From Bradyrhizobium zhanjiangense (GTDB lineage: Bacteria > Pseudomonadota > Alphaproteobacteria > Rhizobiales > Xanthobacteraceae), in NCBI RefSeq assembly GCF_004114935.1, contig NZ_CP022221.1, forward strand, positions 124,001 to 188,000: a DNA stretch of 64,000 nucleotides, in the 5' to 3' direction. A program made the translations under genes and the position numbers. The notes below the pieces were generated by a model. It had not been told where the DNA came from, searched no databases, and saw only the letters and a list, made by a program, of their open reading frames with translations. This document shows positions 18,515-26,585 of this stretch, piece by piece. Every line of letters begins with the position of its first letter. The first letter of the stretch is position 1.

Positions 18515-19834
18515 ATGACCGAAATTGCCGATTCCGACTTTCGCCACGCGCAGCGGCATATCCGGCTGGACACGATCCTGCGGCTGCGCTGGCTCGCGGT
18601 GCTGGGGCAGCTCGCCGCGATCTTCATCGTGGCGCAGGGGCTGGAGTTCAATGTCGAGATCGTCCCCTGCGTCAGCATCATCGCCCTGTCGGCGGCGCTC
18701 AATCTGGCGCTCCAGACCGCGGCCAATCCGATGCAGCGGCTGGAGCCGATGCAGGCGGCCGGGCTGCTGGCGCTGAACATCGTGGAATTGGCTGGTCTGT
18801 TATTCTTTACCGGCGGCCTCCAGAACCCGTTCTCGTTCCTGTTCCTCGCGCCCGTGCTGATCTCGGCCACGGCGCTGCCGGCCCGCTTCACCTTCGGCCT
18901 CGGCCTCCTCGCTGTGGCCTGCGCCTCGATCCTGTTCTTCTTCCATTCGCCGCTGCCGTGGGATTCCGACGATCCGCTGGTGCTGCCACCGATCTACCTC
19001 GTCGGTGTCTGGCTCTCGATCGCGCTCGCGATCGGTGTCACCAGCCTCTACTCCTTCCAGGTCACCGAGGAGGCGCGCAAGCTCGCGGACGCGCTGGCCG
19101 CAACCGAGCTGGTGTTGACGCGCGAGCAGCATCTGACCCAGCTCGACGGATTGGCTGCCGCAGCCGCGCACGAGCTCGGCACGCCGCTCGCGACCATCTT
19201 CCTGATCTCGCGCGAGCTGGAAAAAACGGTGAAGGACCCGAGCTTTGCCGCGGACCTGAAAACCCTGCGCGAGCAGACCCAGCGCTGCCGCGACATCCTG
19301 AGCAAAATCACCCAACTGTCCTCCACCGGCGCACCGTTCGACCGCATGAAGCTGTCGGAGCTGATCGAGGAAGTGGTGGCGCCGCATCGCGATTTCGGTG
19401 TCGACATCAAGGTGCGGATCGCGGTGGCGGTCGCGGCCGAGCCGGTCGGCTCGCGCAATCCGGCGATCCTTTACGGCATCGGCAACATCGTCGAGAACGC
19501 GGTCGATTTCGCCCACACCACCGTCGAGGTGAATGCCTGGTGGAACAAGGACGATATCGAGCTCGTGATCTCCGACGACGGCCCCGGCATCCCGCCCGAC
19601 ATCCTCAAACGGATCGGCGAGCCCTATCTGTCGCGGCGGCGGACCCAGGATGAAGGCGGCGAGCGGCGCGGCCTTGGCCTCGGCGTGTTCATCGCGCGCA
19701 CGCTGCTCGAACGCACCGGCGCCAAGGTCTCGTTCACCAACCGGACCTTTCCTGACCACGGCGCGGTGGTCCAGATCAATTGGCCGCGAGAGCGTTTTGA
19801 GGCTATCGAGACGCTAGAAGAAACAATAGGATAG
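18515..19834 (+). CDS. regB: Redox sensor histidine kinase RegB/RegS
   Basis: This membrane kinase responds to redox state and phosphorylates RegA. Six hydrophobic segments span residues 25-185, with the quinone-site heptad GGLQNPF at 100-106. The H-box is AAAAAHELGTPLATI with H219. The redox-active cysteine of RegB is present as C258 in EQTQRCRDILSKI. The ATPase part has ENAVDFA, DDGPGIP and GLGLGVFIARTLLE. ATG 18515 (MTEIADSDFR) is taken as start; a GTG at 18467 is also open. It forms an operon with the regulator gene behind it. In Bradyrhizobium this pair is called RegSR and controls energy metabolism and nitrogen-fixation genes. Confidence 0.93.
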   Translation: MTEIADSDFRHAQRHIRLDTILRLRWLAVLGQLAAIFIVAQGLEFNVEIVPCVSIIALSAALNLALQTAANPMQRLEPMQAAGLLALNIVELAGLLFFTGGLQNPFSFLFLAPVLISATALPARFTFGLGLLAVACASILFFFHSPLPWDSDDPLVLPPIYLVGVWLSIALAIGVTSLYSFQVTEEARKLADALAATELVLTREQHLTQLDGLAAAAAHELGTPLATIFLISRELEKTVKDPSFAADLKTLREQTQRCRDILSKITQLSSTGAPFDRMKLSELIEEVVAPHRDFGVDIKVRIAVAVAAEPVGSRNPAILYGIGNIVENAVDFAHTTVEVNAWWNKDDIELVISDDGPGIPPDILKRIGEPYLSRRRTQDEGGERRGLGLGVFIARTLLERTGAKVSFTNRTFPDHGAVVQINWPRERFEAIETLEETIG

Positions 19835-19937
19835 GCCGCGACCTTGCGTCGCACAACGGGGCCGATCGACCATTTGCCGCCTTGGCACCGATCGATTGCG
19901 ACGCCATATGTCAATGCGCTGGAGAGAGGACAACACC

Positions 19938-20492
19938 TTGAACGCCATCGCCGAACTGAACGAACAGACCGACCGCTCGCTTCTCATCGTGGAGGACGAC
20001 AAGCCGTTTCTGGAGCGGCTGTCGCGCGCGATGGAGACACGGGGCTTTGCCGTAACATCGTGCGACACCGTCTCCGACGGGCTTGCGCAGATCGGCAAAT
20101 CGGCACCGGCCTTCGCGGTGGTGGATCTGCGGCTCGGCGACGGCAACGGTCTCGACGTGGTCTCGGCGCTCAAGAAGAAGCGCCCCGATGCGCGCGCGAT
20201 CGTGCTGACCGGCTATGGCAACATCGCCACCGCCGTGACCGCAGTGAAGATGGGCGCGATCGATTATCTGTCGAAGCCGGCCGACGCCGACGACGTCGTC
20301 GCCGCGCTGCTCTCGACCAGCGCGGAGAAATCCGAGCTGCCGACCAACCCGATGTCCGCCGACCGCGTGCGCTGGGAGCACATCCAGCGCATCTACGAAA
20401 TGTGCAACCGCAACGTCTCGGAGACGGCGCGCCGGCTCAACATGCACCGCCGCACGTTGCAGCGCATTCTGGCCAAGCGCGCGCCGCGGTAG
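19938..20492 (+). CDS. regA: Response regulator RegA/RegR (TTG start)
   Basis: This DNA-binding response regulator is the partner of RegB. The receiver domain has the acidic pair in LLIVEDDKP, the phosphorylation site D63 in VVDLRLGDG, T in VLTGYGN and K in YLSKPAD. A proline linker leads to a Fis-type helix-turn-helix, VSETARRLNMHRRTLQRILAK. TTG 19938, preceded by GGAGAGAGGA, gives 184 residues and puts the phosphoacceptor at position 63, as in RegA of purple bacteria. The upstream ATGs at 19896 and 19908 have no good binding site. The start choice is an inference. Confidence 0.92.
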   Translation: MNAIAELNEQTDRSLLIVEDDKPFLERLSRAMETRGFAVTSCDTVSDGLAQIGKSAPAFAVVDLRLGDGNGLDVVSALKKKRPDARAIVLTGYGNIATAVTAVKMGAIDYLSKPADADDVVAALLSTSAEKSELPTNPMSADRVRWEHIQRIYEMCNRNVSETARRLNMHRRTLQRILAKRAPR

Positions 20493-20511
20493 TTACTATG
20501 CTCAATCCTCT

Positions 20512-20657
20512 ATCCCGGTCATCCTGAGGCGCTCGCCTTGCAAAGCAAGGCGAGCCTCGAAGGGCGACGGTCCGGCTGCATCGCGGCCGTGCATCCTTCG
20601 AGGCTCCCGACGGGACGCTCCGCGCCCCCGTCACTCGCGCCTCAGGATGACGGGGAT
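20512..20657. repeat. Palindromic intergenic repeat, CCCGGTCATCCTGAGGCGC family
   Basis: The left arm ATCCCGGTCATCCTGAGGCG is mirrored by GCGCCTCAGGATGACGGGGAT on the right, and GAGCCTCGAAGG pairs with CCTTCGAGGCTC inside. It lies between two convergent genes. Confidence 0.75.
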
Positions 20658-20675
20658 ACAGTTTCGTTCTTTTGG

Positions 20676-21167
20676 CTACTCCCAAAAATCCGCATGGCCC
20701 TGCGGATCGACCAAACGGTTGATCCGCAGCGCAGCCGCCATCGCAAAGCGCACCGTCATCTGCTTGCGCGTGGCGGCAGCAAGCTTGTGCTCGGGCGCCT
20801 CGCAATGCATGTGCGCGCCATAGGCGTCGGCGACGATCAGGCCGGTATCTTCAGGAAAGATCTCGCACGGCAGATCCTGCGTGAAGGCGAAGAACAGCCG
20901 GTCGCAATGGGCGCGGTATTCGTGCCATTTCTGATCAGCGCGCAGATCCTCCACCGACGATTTGATCTCCACGATCCAGATCTCGCCGCGCTCGTTCAAC
21001 GCGACGAGATCGGCACGGCGGCCCGAGGGCAGCGGCAATTCGCTAATGCAGGAGAAGCCCAGCGAGCGCAGCAGTCGCGCGGTGCCGCGCGCGACCGCCA
21101 GTGCGGTCTCCGACTGGCGGCGGTCCGGCGGCGGTACGAGGGCGATATTGCGGGCGGTGTTGTCCAT
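20676..21167 (-). CDS. MmcB-family putative DNA repair nuclease-like protein
   Basis: The 163-residue protein contains a PD-(D/E)XK-like core: ELPLPSGRRADLVAL, then GEIWIVEIKSSVEDLRADQKWHEY, where D, E and K are in the expected order (RAD...VEIKSS). MmcB-type proteins belong to a mutagenesis/repair group in alphaproteobacteria. ATG 21167 (MDNTARNIAL) is chosen; it has no clear ribosome binding site, and an in-frame extension to 21236 exists. The biochemical activity is not established. Confidence 0.8.
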   Translation of the reverse strand: MDNTARNIALVPPPDRRQSETALAVARGTARLLRSLGFSCISELPLPSGRRADLVALNERGEIWIVEIKSSVEDLRADQKWHEYRAHCDRLFFAFTQDLPCEIFPEDTGLIVADAYGAHMHCEAPEHKLAAATRKQMTVRFAMAAALRINRLVDPQGHADFWE

Positions 21168-21237
21168 GGGGGGAGGATAGCGGATTCCGTTGGGATGCAC
21201 ACTGCCGAGAATGGTCGAGCCGTTGCCCATTCTCAAA

Positions 21238-21373
21238 TGTCGTCCTGGCGAAAGCCAGGACCCATTACCCCAAGGGTTTGTTGTAGCGCGAGCTGATAAC
21301 CACCAATCTTCGCCAAACGACTTCCTGTGGTAATGGGTCCTGGATCTGCGCTTCGCTTGTCCAGGACGACATT
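21238..21373. repeat. Palindromic intergenic repeat, TCGTCCTGGCGAAAGCCAGGA family (copy 2)
   Basis: The small hairpin CCTGGCGAAAGCCAGG at the left is followed by ACCCATTACCCC. At the right GGTAATGGGTCC and TTGTCCAGGACGACA mirror it. It shares long identical stretches with 36741-36875 and 62578-62710. Confidence 0.8.
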
Positions 21374-21445
21374 GCGGAACCGCTTTTGCCTTTAAAACTT
21401 ATCACGCAGCCGCCGCACCTCGGCGGCCCACGAGGCCGCGCGCGC

Positions 21446-23146
21446 ATGATCGACGATCTCTGGTACAAGAACGGCGTGATCTACTGCCTCTCCGTCGGCT
21501 CCTATATGGATGCCGATGGCGACGGCGTCGGCGACTTCAAGGGCCTCTTGCGCCGGCTCGATTATCTGCACGGCCTCGGCATCACCACGATCTGGCTGAT
21601 GCCGTTCCAGATTTCGCCGCAGCGCGACGACGGCTACGACATTGCGGACTATTACAGCGTCGATTCCCGCTACGGCACGCTCGGCGATTTCGTCGAGTTC
21701 ACCCATGGCTGCAAGCAACGTGGCATCCGCGTCATCATCGATCTCGTCGTCAACCACACCTCGGACCAGCATCACTGGTTCAAGGAGGCGCGGCGCGACA
21801 AGAACTCGCCCTATCGCGACTGGTATGTCTGGTCCGACAAGAAGCCGGCCAACGCCCATGAGGGCATGGTGTTTCCCGGCGTGCAGAAATCGACCTGGAC
21901 GCGCGACAAGGAAGCCGGCGCCTGGTATTTTCATCGCTTCTACGATTTCCAGCCCGATCTCAACACCTCGAATCCGCACGTGCAGGCCGAGATCCTGAAG
22001 ATCATGGGCTTCTGGATCCAGCTCGGTGTCTCCGGCTTTCGCATGGATGCGGTGCCATTCGTGATCGCGACCAAGGGCGCCAAGGTGAAGAAACCGGTCG
22101 AACAGTACGACATGCTGCGCGCGTTCCGCGAATTCCTGCAATGGCGGCAGGGCGACGCCATCATCCTCGCCGAAGCCAATGTGCTGCCGAAGACGGACAT
22201 GGAATATTTCGGCCGCGACGCCGACCGCATGCACATGATGTTCAACTTCCAGGTCAACCAGCATCTGTTCTATGCGCTGGCCTCGGCCGATTCGCGTCCG
22301 CTGGCGAAGGCGCTGAAGGCGACCAAGCCGCGGCCGGCGACGGCGCAATGGGGCCTGTTCCTGCGCAATCACGACGAGCTCGATCTCGGACGGTTGACCA
22401 AGGCGCAGCGCGAGGTCGTGTTCAAATGCTTCGGACCCGACAAGGAGATGCAGCTCTACGATCGCGGCATCCGCCGTCGCCTCGCACCGATGCTGGGCGG
22501 CGACCGCCGGCGGCTCGAGCTCGCCTACAGCCTGGTATGCACATTGCCGGGAACGCCCGTGATCCGCTATGGCGACGAGATCGCGATGGGTGATGACCTG
22601 TCGCTGCCCGAACGCGATTGCGCGCGCACGCCGATGCAATGGTCGACCGAGCCGCATGGCGGCTTCACCAAGAGCGACAAGCCGGCATGCCCCGTCATCG
22701 ACAAGGGGCCGTACGGCTATCCGCATGTCAACGTCGCAAAACAGCGACGCGATCCCAATTCGATGCTGAACTGGACTGAACGCATCGTGCGCATGCGCAA
22801 GGAGGTGCCGGAAGTCGGTTGGGGCGATTTCACCATCATTCCTGTGCGCGATCCCGCCGTGTTCATCATGCGCTATGACTGGCGCAACAATTCGGTGCTG
22901 TTCATGCACAATCTCGACGAGAAGCCACGCGAGATCGCGTTCTCGGCGGGGCTGCCTGATGGGGCCGGCGCGCACCTCATCAACCTGCTCGCGGAAGATC
23001 ACAGCCACGCCGACAAGCGCGGCCAGCACCGCGTCGTGTTGGAGCCCTACGGCTATCGCTGGTATCGCGTCGGCGGGCTGGATTATCTGTTGAAGCGGAG
23101 CGACATCGACGCGAATACGGTGCGGGGGAGGAAGCATCCGGGGTAG
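21446..23146 (+). CDS. GH13 alpha-glucosyltransferase/hydrolase, trehalose synthase-like
   Basis: This is a GH13 (alpha-amylase superfamily) enzyme of 566 residues. The (beta/alpha)8 barrel motifs are in order: VIIDLVVNHTSDQHHWF, the nucleophile D201 in GFRMDAVP, the acid/base E243 in ILAEANVL, and D310 in LRNHDELDL. The overall pattern (N-terminal WYKNGVIYCLSVGSYMDADGDG, long region after D310, C-terminal beta domain) resembles trehalose synthases that isomerise maltose, without a maltokinase fusion. It converges on the second GH13 gene, and the pair probably acts in trehalose/maltose metabolism. ATG 21446 has a GAGG upstream. Confidence 0.87.
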   Translation: MIDDLWYKNGVIYCLSVGSYMDADGDGVGDFKGLLRRLDYLHGLGITTIWLMPFQISPQRDDGYDIADYYSVDSRYGTLGDFVEFTHGCKQRGIRVIIDLVVNHTSDQHHWFKEARRDKNSPYRDWYVWSDKKPANAHEGMVFPGVQKSTWTRDKEAGAWYFHRFYDFQPDLNTSNPHVQAEILKIMGFWIQLGVSGFRMDAVPFVIATKGAKVKKPVEQYDMLRAFREFLQWRQGDAIILAEANVLPKTDMEYFGRDADRMHMMFNFQVNQHLFYALASADSRPLAKALKATKPRPATAQWGLFLRNHDELDLGRLTKAQREVVFKCFGPDKEMQLYDRGIRRRLAPMLGGDRRRLELAYSLVCTLPGTPVIRYGDEIAMGDDLSLPERDCARTPMQWSTEPHGGFTKSDKPACPVIDKGPYGYPHVNVAKQRRDPNSMLNWTERIVRMRKEVPEVGWGDFTIIPVRDPAVFIMRYDWRNNSVLFMHNLDEKPREIAFSAGLPDGAGAHLINLLAEDHSHADKRGQHRVVLEPYGYRWYRVGGLDYLLKRSDIDANTVRGRKHPG

Positions 23147-23181
23147 CCTCGTTAAACCCTCCGCCGTCGTCCCGGCGAAGG

Positions 23182-24783
23182 CTAGGATGGCGCCGCCACC
23201 ACCACGCCCTCATTCCCCCGCAAATCCAGCACGCCCTCCAGCCGCTCGCCTTCCCGATCGAGAAACGTCGACAGCAGGATCTCGCTGCCGAAGCGGATGG
23301 CGCTGGTGGTCACGGCGATCGGGTCGGGGCCGAGATTGAGCGCCACGACCACGGCCCTGCCGCCGGCCTCGCGGCGATAGAGCAGGAGATCGCCTTGCGC
23401 CGAGATCGGATGATAGTCGCCTGCCATCAGCGGCGGCGAGGCCTTCCGCAATGCGATCAGGCGCTTGTACAGCGTCAGGATCGAGCGCGGATCGGATTCG
23501 AGATCGACGACGTTCTCGCGGATGTGATCCTCGGGCAGCGGCAGCCACGGCCGGACCTCCGAGAAGCCGGCGAAATTGGAGGAATCCCACTGCATCGGCG
23601 TGCGGCAGCCGTCGCGGCCGACACCGATGCCGGGCACGTTCTTCTCGAAGGGATCGCGCACGTCCTCCGGCGCGATCGCGAGCTGATGCATGCCGATCTC
23701 GTCGCCGTAATAGAGCGTCGGCGTGCCGCGCAGCGTCAGCAGCAGCATGGCGGCGACACGGGCCTGTTCGGGACCGACCCGGCTTGCGACGCGCGGACGG
23801 TCGTGATTGCCGAGCACCCAGTTCGGCCAAGCGCCGCGCGGCAGCGCCTTCTCGTAATCCTCGATGATCTTCTCGATCGAGCGCGCGCTCCAGAAGGTCG
23901 AGAGCAGCGCGAAGTTGAACGGCATCTGCGCGCCGGTGAGATCGTTGCCATAGTAGGCCATCAAGCGATGCAGCGGCAGATAGATCTCGCCGATCAAGAC
24001 GCGCGCGCCAAAGCCATCGGTGAGACGCCGCATCTGCGCGATCACGGCATGCACCTCGGGCTGATCGGTCGAGTATTGCGTCAGGATCTTTTCGTTCGGC
24101 GGCCGGCCCTCGACGTAATGTGGGTTCGGCGGATTGTCGCGGAATTCGACGTCCTTGATCAGGTGCCAGATCACGTCGACGCGGAAGCCGTCGACGCCCT
24201 TCTCCAGCCAGAACCGCATCACCTCATAGATCGCAGCGCGAACGTCCGGATTGCGCCAGTTGAGGTCCGGCTGCTGCGCGAGGAAGGCGTGGTAGTAATA
24301 TTGCCCCGTGGTCTCGTCGAATTGCCAGGCGCTGCCGCCGAACTCGGACAGCCAGTTGTTCGGCACGCCACCATCGGGCGCCGGATCGCGCCAGATGTAC
24401 CAGTCGCGCTTGGGATTGTCGCGTGAGGACCGGCTCTCGATGAACCAGGGATGCTGGTCCGAGGTGTGGTTCGGCACGAGATCGAGGATCAGCTTCAGGC
24501 CGTTGTCATGGGCGGCGGCGAGCAGAGCATCGAAATCGGCCATCGTGCCGAACAGCGGCTCGATGGCGGTATAGTCCGAAATGTCGTAGCCAAAATCCGC
24601 CATCGGCGAGGGAAAGATCGGCGACAGCCAGATCGCGTCGACGCCGAGCGATTTGACGTGAGGCAGCCGTCTGAGGATGCCAGCGAGATCGCCGACGCCA
24701 TCGCCATCCGAGTCCTGAAACGAGCGCGGATAGATCTGATAGAAGATGCCGTCGCGCCACCAATTCTCGTTGCCTTGAGCCAT
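23182..24783 (-). CDS. GH13 alpha-glucosidase
   Basis: This is an oligo-1,6-glucosidase/alpha-glucosidase type GH13 enzyme of 533 residues, which hydrolyses terminal alpha-glucosidic bonds. The N-terminus WWRDGIFYQIYPRSFQDSDGDG is typical. Catalytic residues are D203 in GFRVDVIW, E266 in VLIGEIYLP and D328 in VLGNHDRPR; LDLVPNHTSDQHPWF is the first conserved region. There is no signal peptide, so it is cytoplasmic. ATG 24783 is chosen because the upstream residues do not fit. It ends 35 bp from the convergent trehalose-synthase-like gene. Confidence 0.92.
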   Translation of the reverse strand: MAQGNENWWRDGIFYQIYPRSFQDSDGDGVGDLAGILRRLPHVKSLGVDAIWLSPIFPSPMADFGYDISDYTAIEPLFGTMADFDALLAAAHDNGLKLILDLVPNHTSDQHPWFIESRSSRDNPKRDWYIWRDPAPDGGVPNNWLSEFGGSAWQFDETTGQYYYHAFLAQQPDLNWRNPDVRAAIYEVMRFWLEKGVDGFRVDVIWHLIKDVEFRDNPPNPHYVEGRPPNEKILTQYSTDQPEVHAVIAQMRRLTDGFGARVLIGEIYLPLHRLMAYYGNDLTGAQMPFNFALLSTFWSARSIEKIIEDYEKALPRGAWPNWVLGNHDRPRVASRVGPEQARVAAMLLLTLRGTPTLYYGDEIGMHQLAIAPEDVRDPFEKNVPGIGVGRDGCRTPMQWDSSNFAGFSEVRPWLPLPEDHIRENVVDLESDPRSILTLYKRLIALRKASPPLMAGDYHPISAQGDLLLYRREAGGRAVVVALNLGPDPIAVTTSAIRFGSEILLSTFLDREGERLEGVLDLRGNEGVVVAAPS

Positions 24784-24956
24784 GCCGAAAGACCACCCAA
24801 ATCTGCGCCTCGCGCGGGAGAACGCGACAGCGACGCCCCGGTTCAAATTGGCAGGTCAATTGGGACGGCCGTGTGACGGCTGTTCCCGAGCTCGTTCCGA
24901 CTGTTTGGCCCGAATCTTTTGCTTGGCGGCCTGGCAAAAATCGGCATTGTGCGGCC

Positions 24957-25625
24957 ATGACCGAACAAAATGACACCAAAGCCAAAGCCGGCGCGATCAT
25001 CGTTCCCGTGACGTTGTTCGAGCAGAACTGCACCATCATCTGGGACGAGCCTTCCAAGAAGGCCGTGGTGATCGATCCCGGTGGCGACGTGCCGAAGATT
25101 CTGGACGCGATCAAGCAGACCGGCGTCAGCGTGGAGAAGATCTGGCTGACCCATGGTCATATCGACCATGTCGGCGGCGCGGCCGACTTGCGCGACGCGC
25201 TGAAGGTGCCGATCGAGGGCCCGCATGAAGCGGACAAGTTCCTACTCGACAACGTGGTCGAGAGCGGCGCGCGCTTCGGCATGACCGGGGTGCGCAACTT
25301 TGCGCCGGACCGCTGGCTCGACGAAGGCGACAGCGTCTCGATCGGCGGCTTGCAGTTCGACATCCTGCACTGCCCCGGCCACTCGCCCGGCAGCGTGGTG
25401 TTCTTCAACAAGGACTTGCGTTTTGCCCATGTCGGCGACGTGCTGTTCGCAGGTTCAGTCGGACGCACCGACCTGCCCGGCGGCAGTCATGCCACGCTGA
25501 TCAACTCGATAAAGACCAAGCTGCTGCCGCTCGGCGACGACGTCGGCTTCATCTGCGGCCATGGCGCCGGCTCGAGCATTGGCCAGGAGCGGATGACCAA
25601 TCCGTTCATCACCGGCGAAATGTAA
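24957..25625 (+). CDS. Metallo-beta-lactamase-fold hydrolase (glyoxalase II-like)
   Basis: The 222-residue protein shows the binuclear metal motif THGHIDH (H66, H68, D70, H71), a later histidine in HCPGHSPGS, the aspartate in HVGDVLF and the last histidine in ICGHGAGSS. Glyoxalase II and related hydrolases share this arrangement; the shorter length fits the YcbL-like subgroup that acts on thioesters such as S-lactoylglutathione. The start at ATG 24957 (MTEQNDTKAK) is preferred over ATG 24873. It converges on the HxlR gene with a 5-bp gap. Confidence 0.9.
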   Translation: MTEQNDTKAKAGAIIVPVTLFEQNCTIIWDEPSKKAVVIDPGGDVPKILDAIKQTGVSVEKIWLTHGHIDHVGGAADLRDALKVPIEGPHEADKFLLDNVVESGARFGMTGVRNFAPDRWLDEGDSVSIGGLQFDILHCPGHSPGSVVFFNKDLRFAHVGDVLFAGSVGRTDLPGGSHATLINSIKTKLLPLGDDVGFICGHGAGSSIGQERMTNPFITGEM

Positions 25626-25630
25626 GCGTT

Positions 25631-26017
25631 TTACTCGGCGGCGTCCGCCAGCGCCGCGGGTTCGCCGAGGTTACGCTCGCCCCATTCGCGGATCGCGGCG
25701 ACGACCGGCACAAAACTTCTGCCCTTGCGGGTCAGGCGATATTCGACCTTGGGCGGCACCTCGCCGAAATCCTTGCGGTCGATCAGGCCGCTCGCCGTCA
25801 GCGCTTTCAATTCGCGGCTGAGCACGCGCGGGGTGATCTCGGCGCTGCCTTCCGTGCCGCGCAGCAGGCCGCTCCTGATCTCGCCATAGCGGCGCGGACC
25901 GTCCTTGAGGTCCCAGACGATGCGCAGCTTGTACTTGCCGCTGATCATCTTCTGAAATGCCGCGACCGGACAGGTGCGCGCGGGGTTCGCTCTTGCATTC
26001 GCCATTGCCTTGGCCAT
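25631..26017 (-). CDS. HxlR-family transcriptional regulator
   Basis: This is a small winged-helix regulator (128 residues) of the HxlR group. The conserved cysteine C16 in ARTCPVAAF is in the N-terminal position where many members sense thiol or aldehyde stress. The winged helix follows: ISGKYKLRIVWDLKDGPRRYGEIR, then ITPRVLSRELKALTASGLIDRK and VEYRLTRKGRS. GGAGGAG precedes ATG 26017. It is divergent from a small monooxygenase-like gene at 26211, the arrangement expected for a regulator and its target. Confidence 0.92.
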   Translation of the reverse strand: MAKAMANARANPARTCPVAAFQKMISGKYKLRIVWDLKDGPRRYGEIRSGLLRGTEGSAEITPRVLSRELKALTASGLIDRKDFGEVPPKVEYRLTRKGRSFVPVVAAIREWGERNLGEPAALADAAE

Positions 26018-26040
26018 GTCGCTCCTCCATGCGCGGAGTT

Positions 26041-26097
26041 CTTGTTTTGACGCGTTTCTTTATGCGAACCGGTCTTCACTTCGCTCGAAAACGCTCT
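26041..26097. repeat. Intergenic repeat, ACGCGTTTCTTTATGCGAACCGG family (copy 2)
   Basis: TTGTTTTGACGCGTTTCTTT, GCGAACCGGT and CACTTCGCTCGAAAACGCTC repeat the core of 15127-15210. It lies just upstream of the HxlR gene. Confidence 0.7.
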
Positions 26098-26125
26098 GGC
26101 CGAGGATAGGAACAACGCCGAAAAA

Positions 26126-26152
26126 GTCCATACTATCAATTTTGTCCATACT
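26126..26152. promoter_or_regulatory. Direct repeat GTCCATACT x2, candidate HxlR operator
   Basis: GTCCATACT occurs at 26126-26134 and again at 26144-26152, an 18-bp period that puts both copies on nearly the same DNA face. It sits between the divergent HxlR gene and the gene at 26211, about 60 bp before the latter's start. HxlR proteins are known to bind paired sites upstream of divergently read targets. The assignment to this regulator is inference from position. Confidence 0.45.
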
Positions 26153-26210
26153 TGCAGGATCGCTTGCAAGCCGCAGATGATGACGCACACGACGAAGTAA
26201 GGAGCGTCAC

Positions 26211-26513
26211 ATGAAGCACTTCATGATCACATACGCGTTCAGGAACGGCACGACGGAGGCCTGGCATCAGGAGATCAGCCGCTTCATCAAGGCGATCGAC
26301 GGCGATCCGGAGCTGAAAGGGCGGATCGGCTATCGTGTCCTGAAGCACCGCGATGACGGTAGCTATATCCATCTCGCCAGCGTCACCGACGATGCCGCGC
26401 AAAAAACCCTGCAATCGCGCGAGTTCTTTAGGGCCTATCAGGAGATGACGCGGAAGGTGGCCGGCGGCGAGGTCACCGTGACGCCGATCGAGTGGATCGA
26501 TCAGACGGGCTAG
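26211..26513 (+). CDS. Small dimeric alpha/beta-barrel-like protein (function unknown)
   Basis: The 100-residue product begins MKHFMITYAFRNGTTEAWHQ and has the ferredoxin-like pattern of small antibiotic-biosynthesis-monooxygenase-type proteins: strand, helix (EISRFIKAI), two strands (GRIGYRVLKHRDDGSYIHLAS), helix (EFFRAYQEM) and final strand (VTVTPIEWI). AAGGAG lies 7 nt before the ATG. The divergent HxlR gene and the direct repeats between them suggest it is induced by whatever that regulator senses. No catalytic residues can be named. Confidence 0.75.
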   Translation: MKHFMITYAFRNGTTEAWHQEISRFIKAIDGDPELKGRIGYRVLKHRDDGSYIHLASVTDDAAQKTLQSREFFRAYQEMTRKVAGGEVTVTPIEWIDQTG

Positions 26514-26585
26514 CTTCGCTGAGCTGAACCAACGGCGTCGCCACAAACTCCGTTATCGTCCCGGCGAAGGCCGGGACGACAGCGC

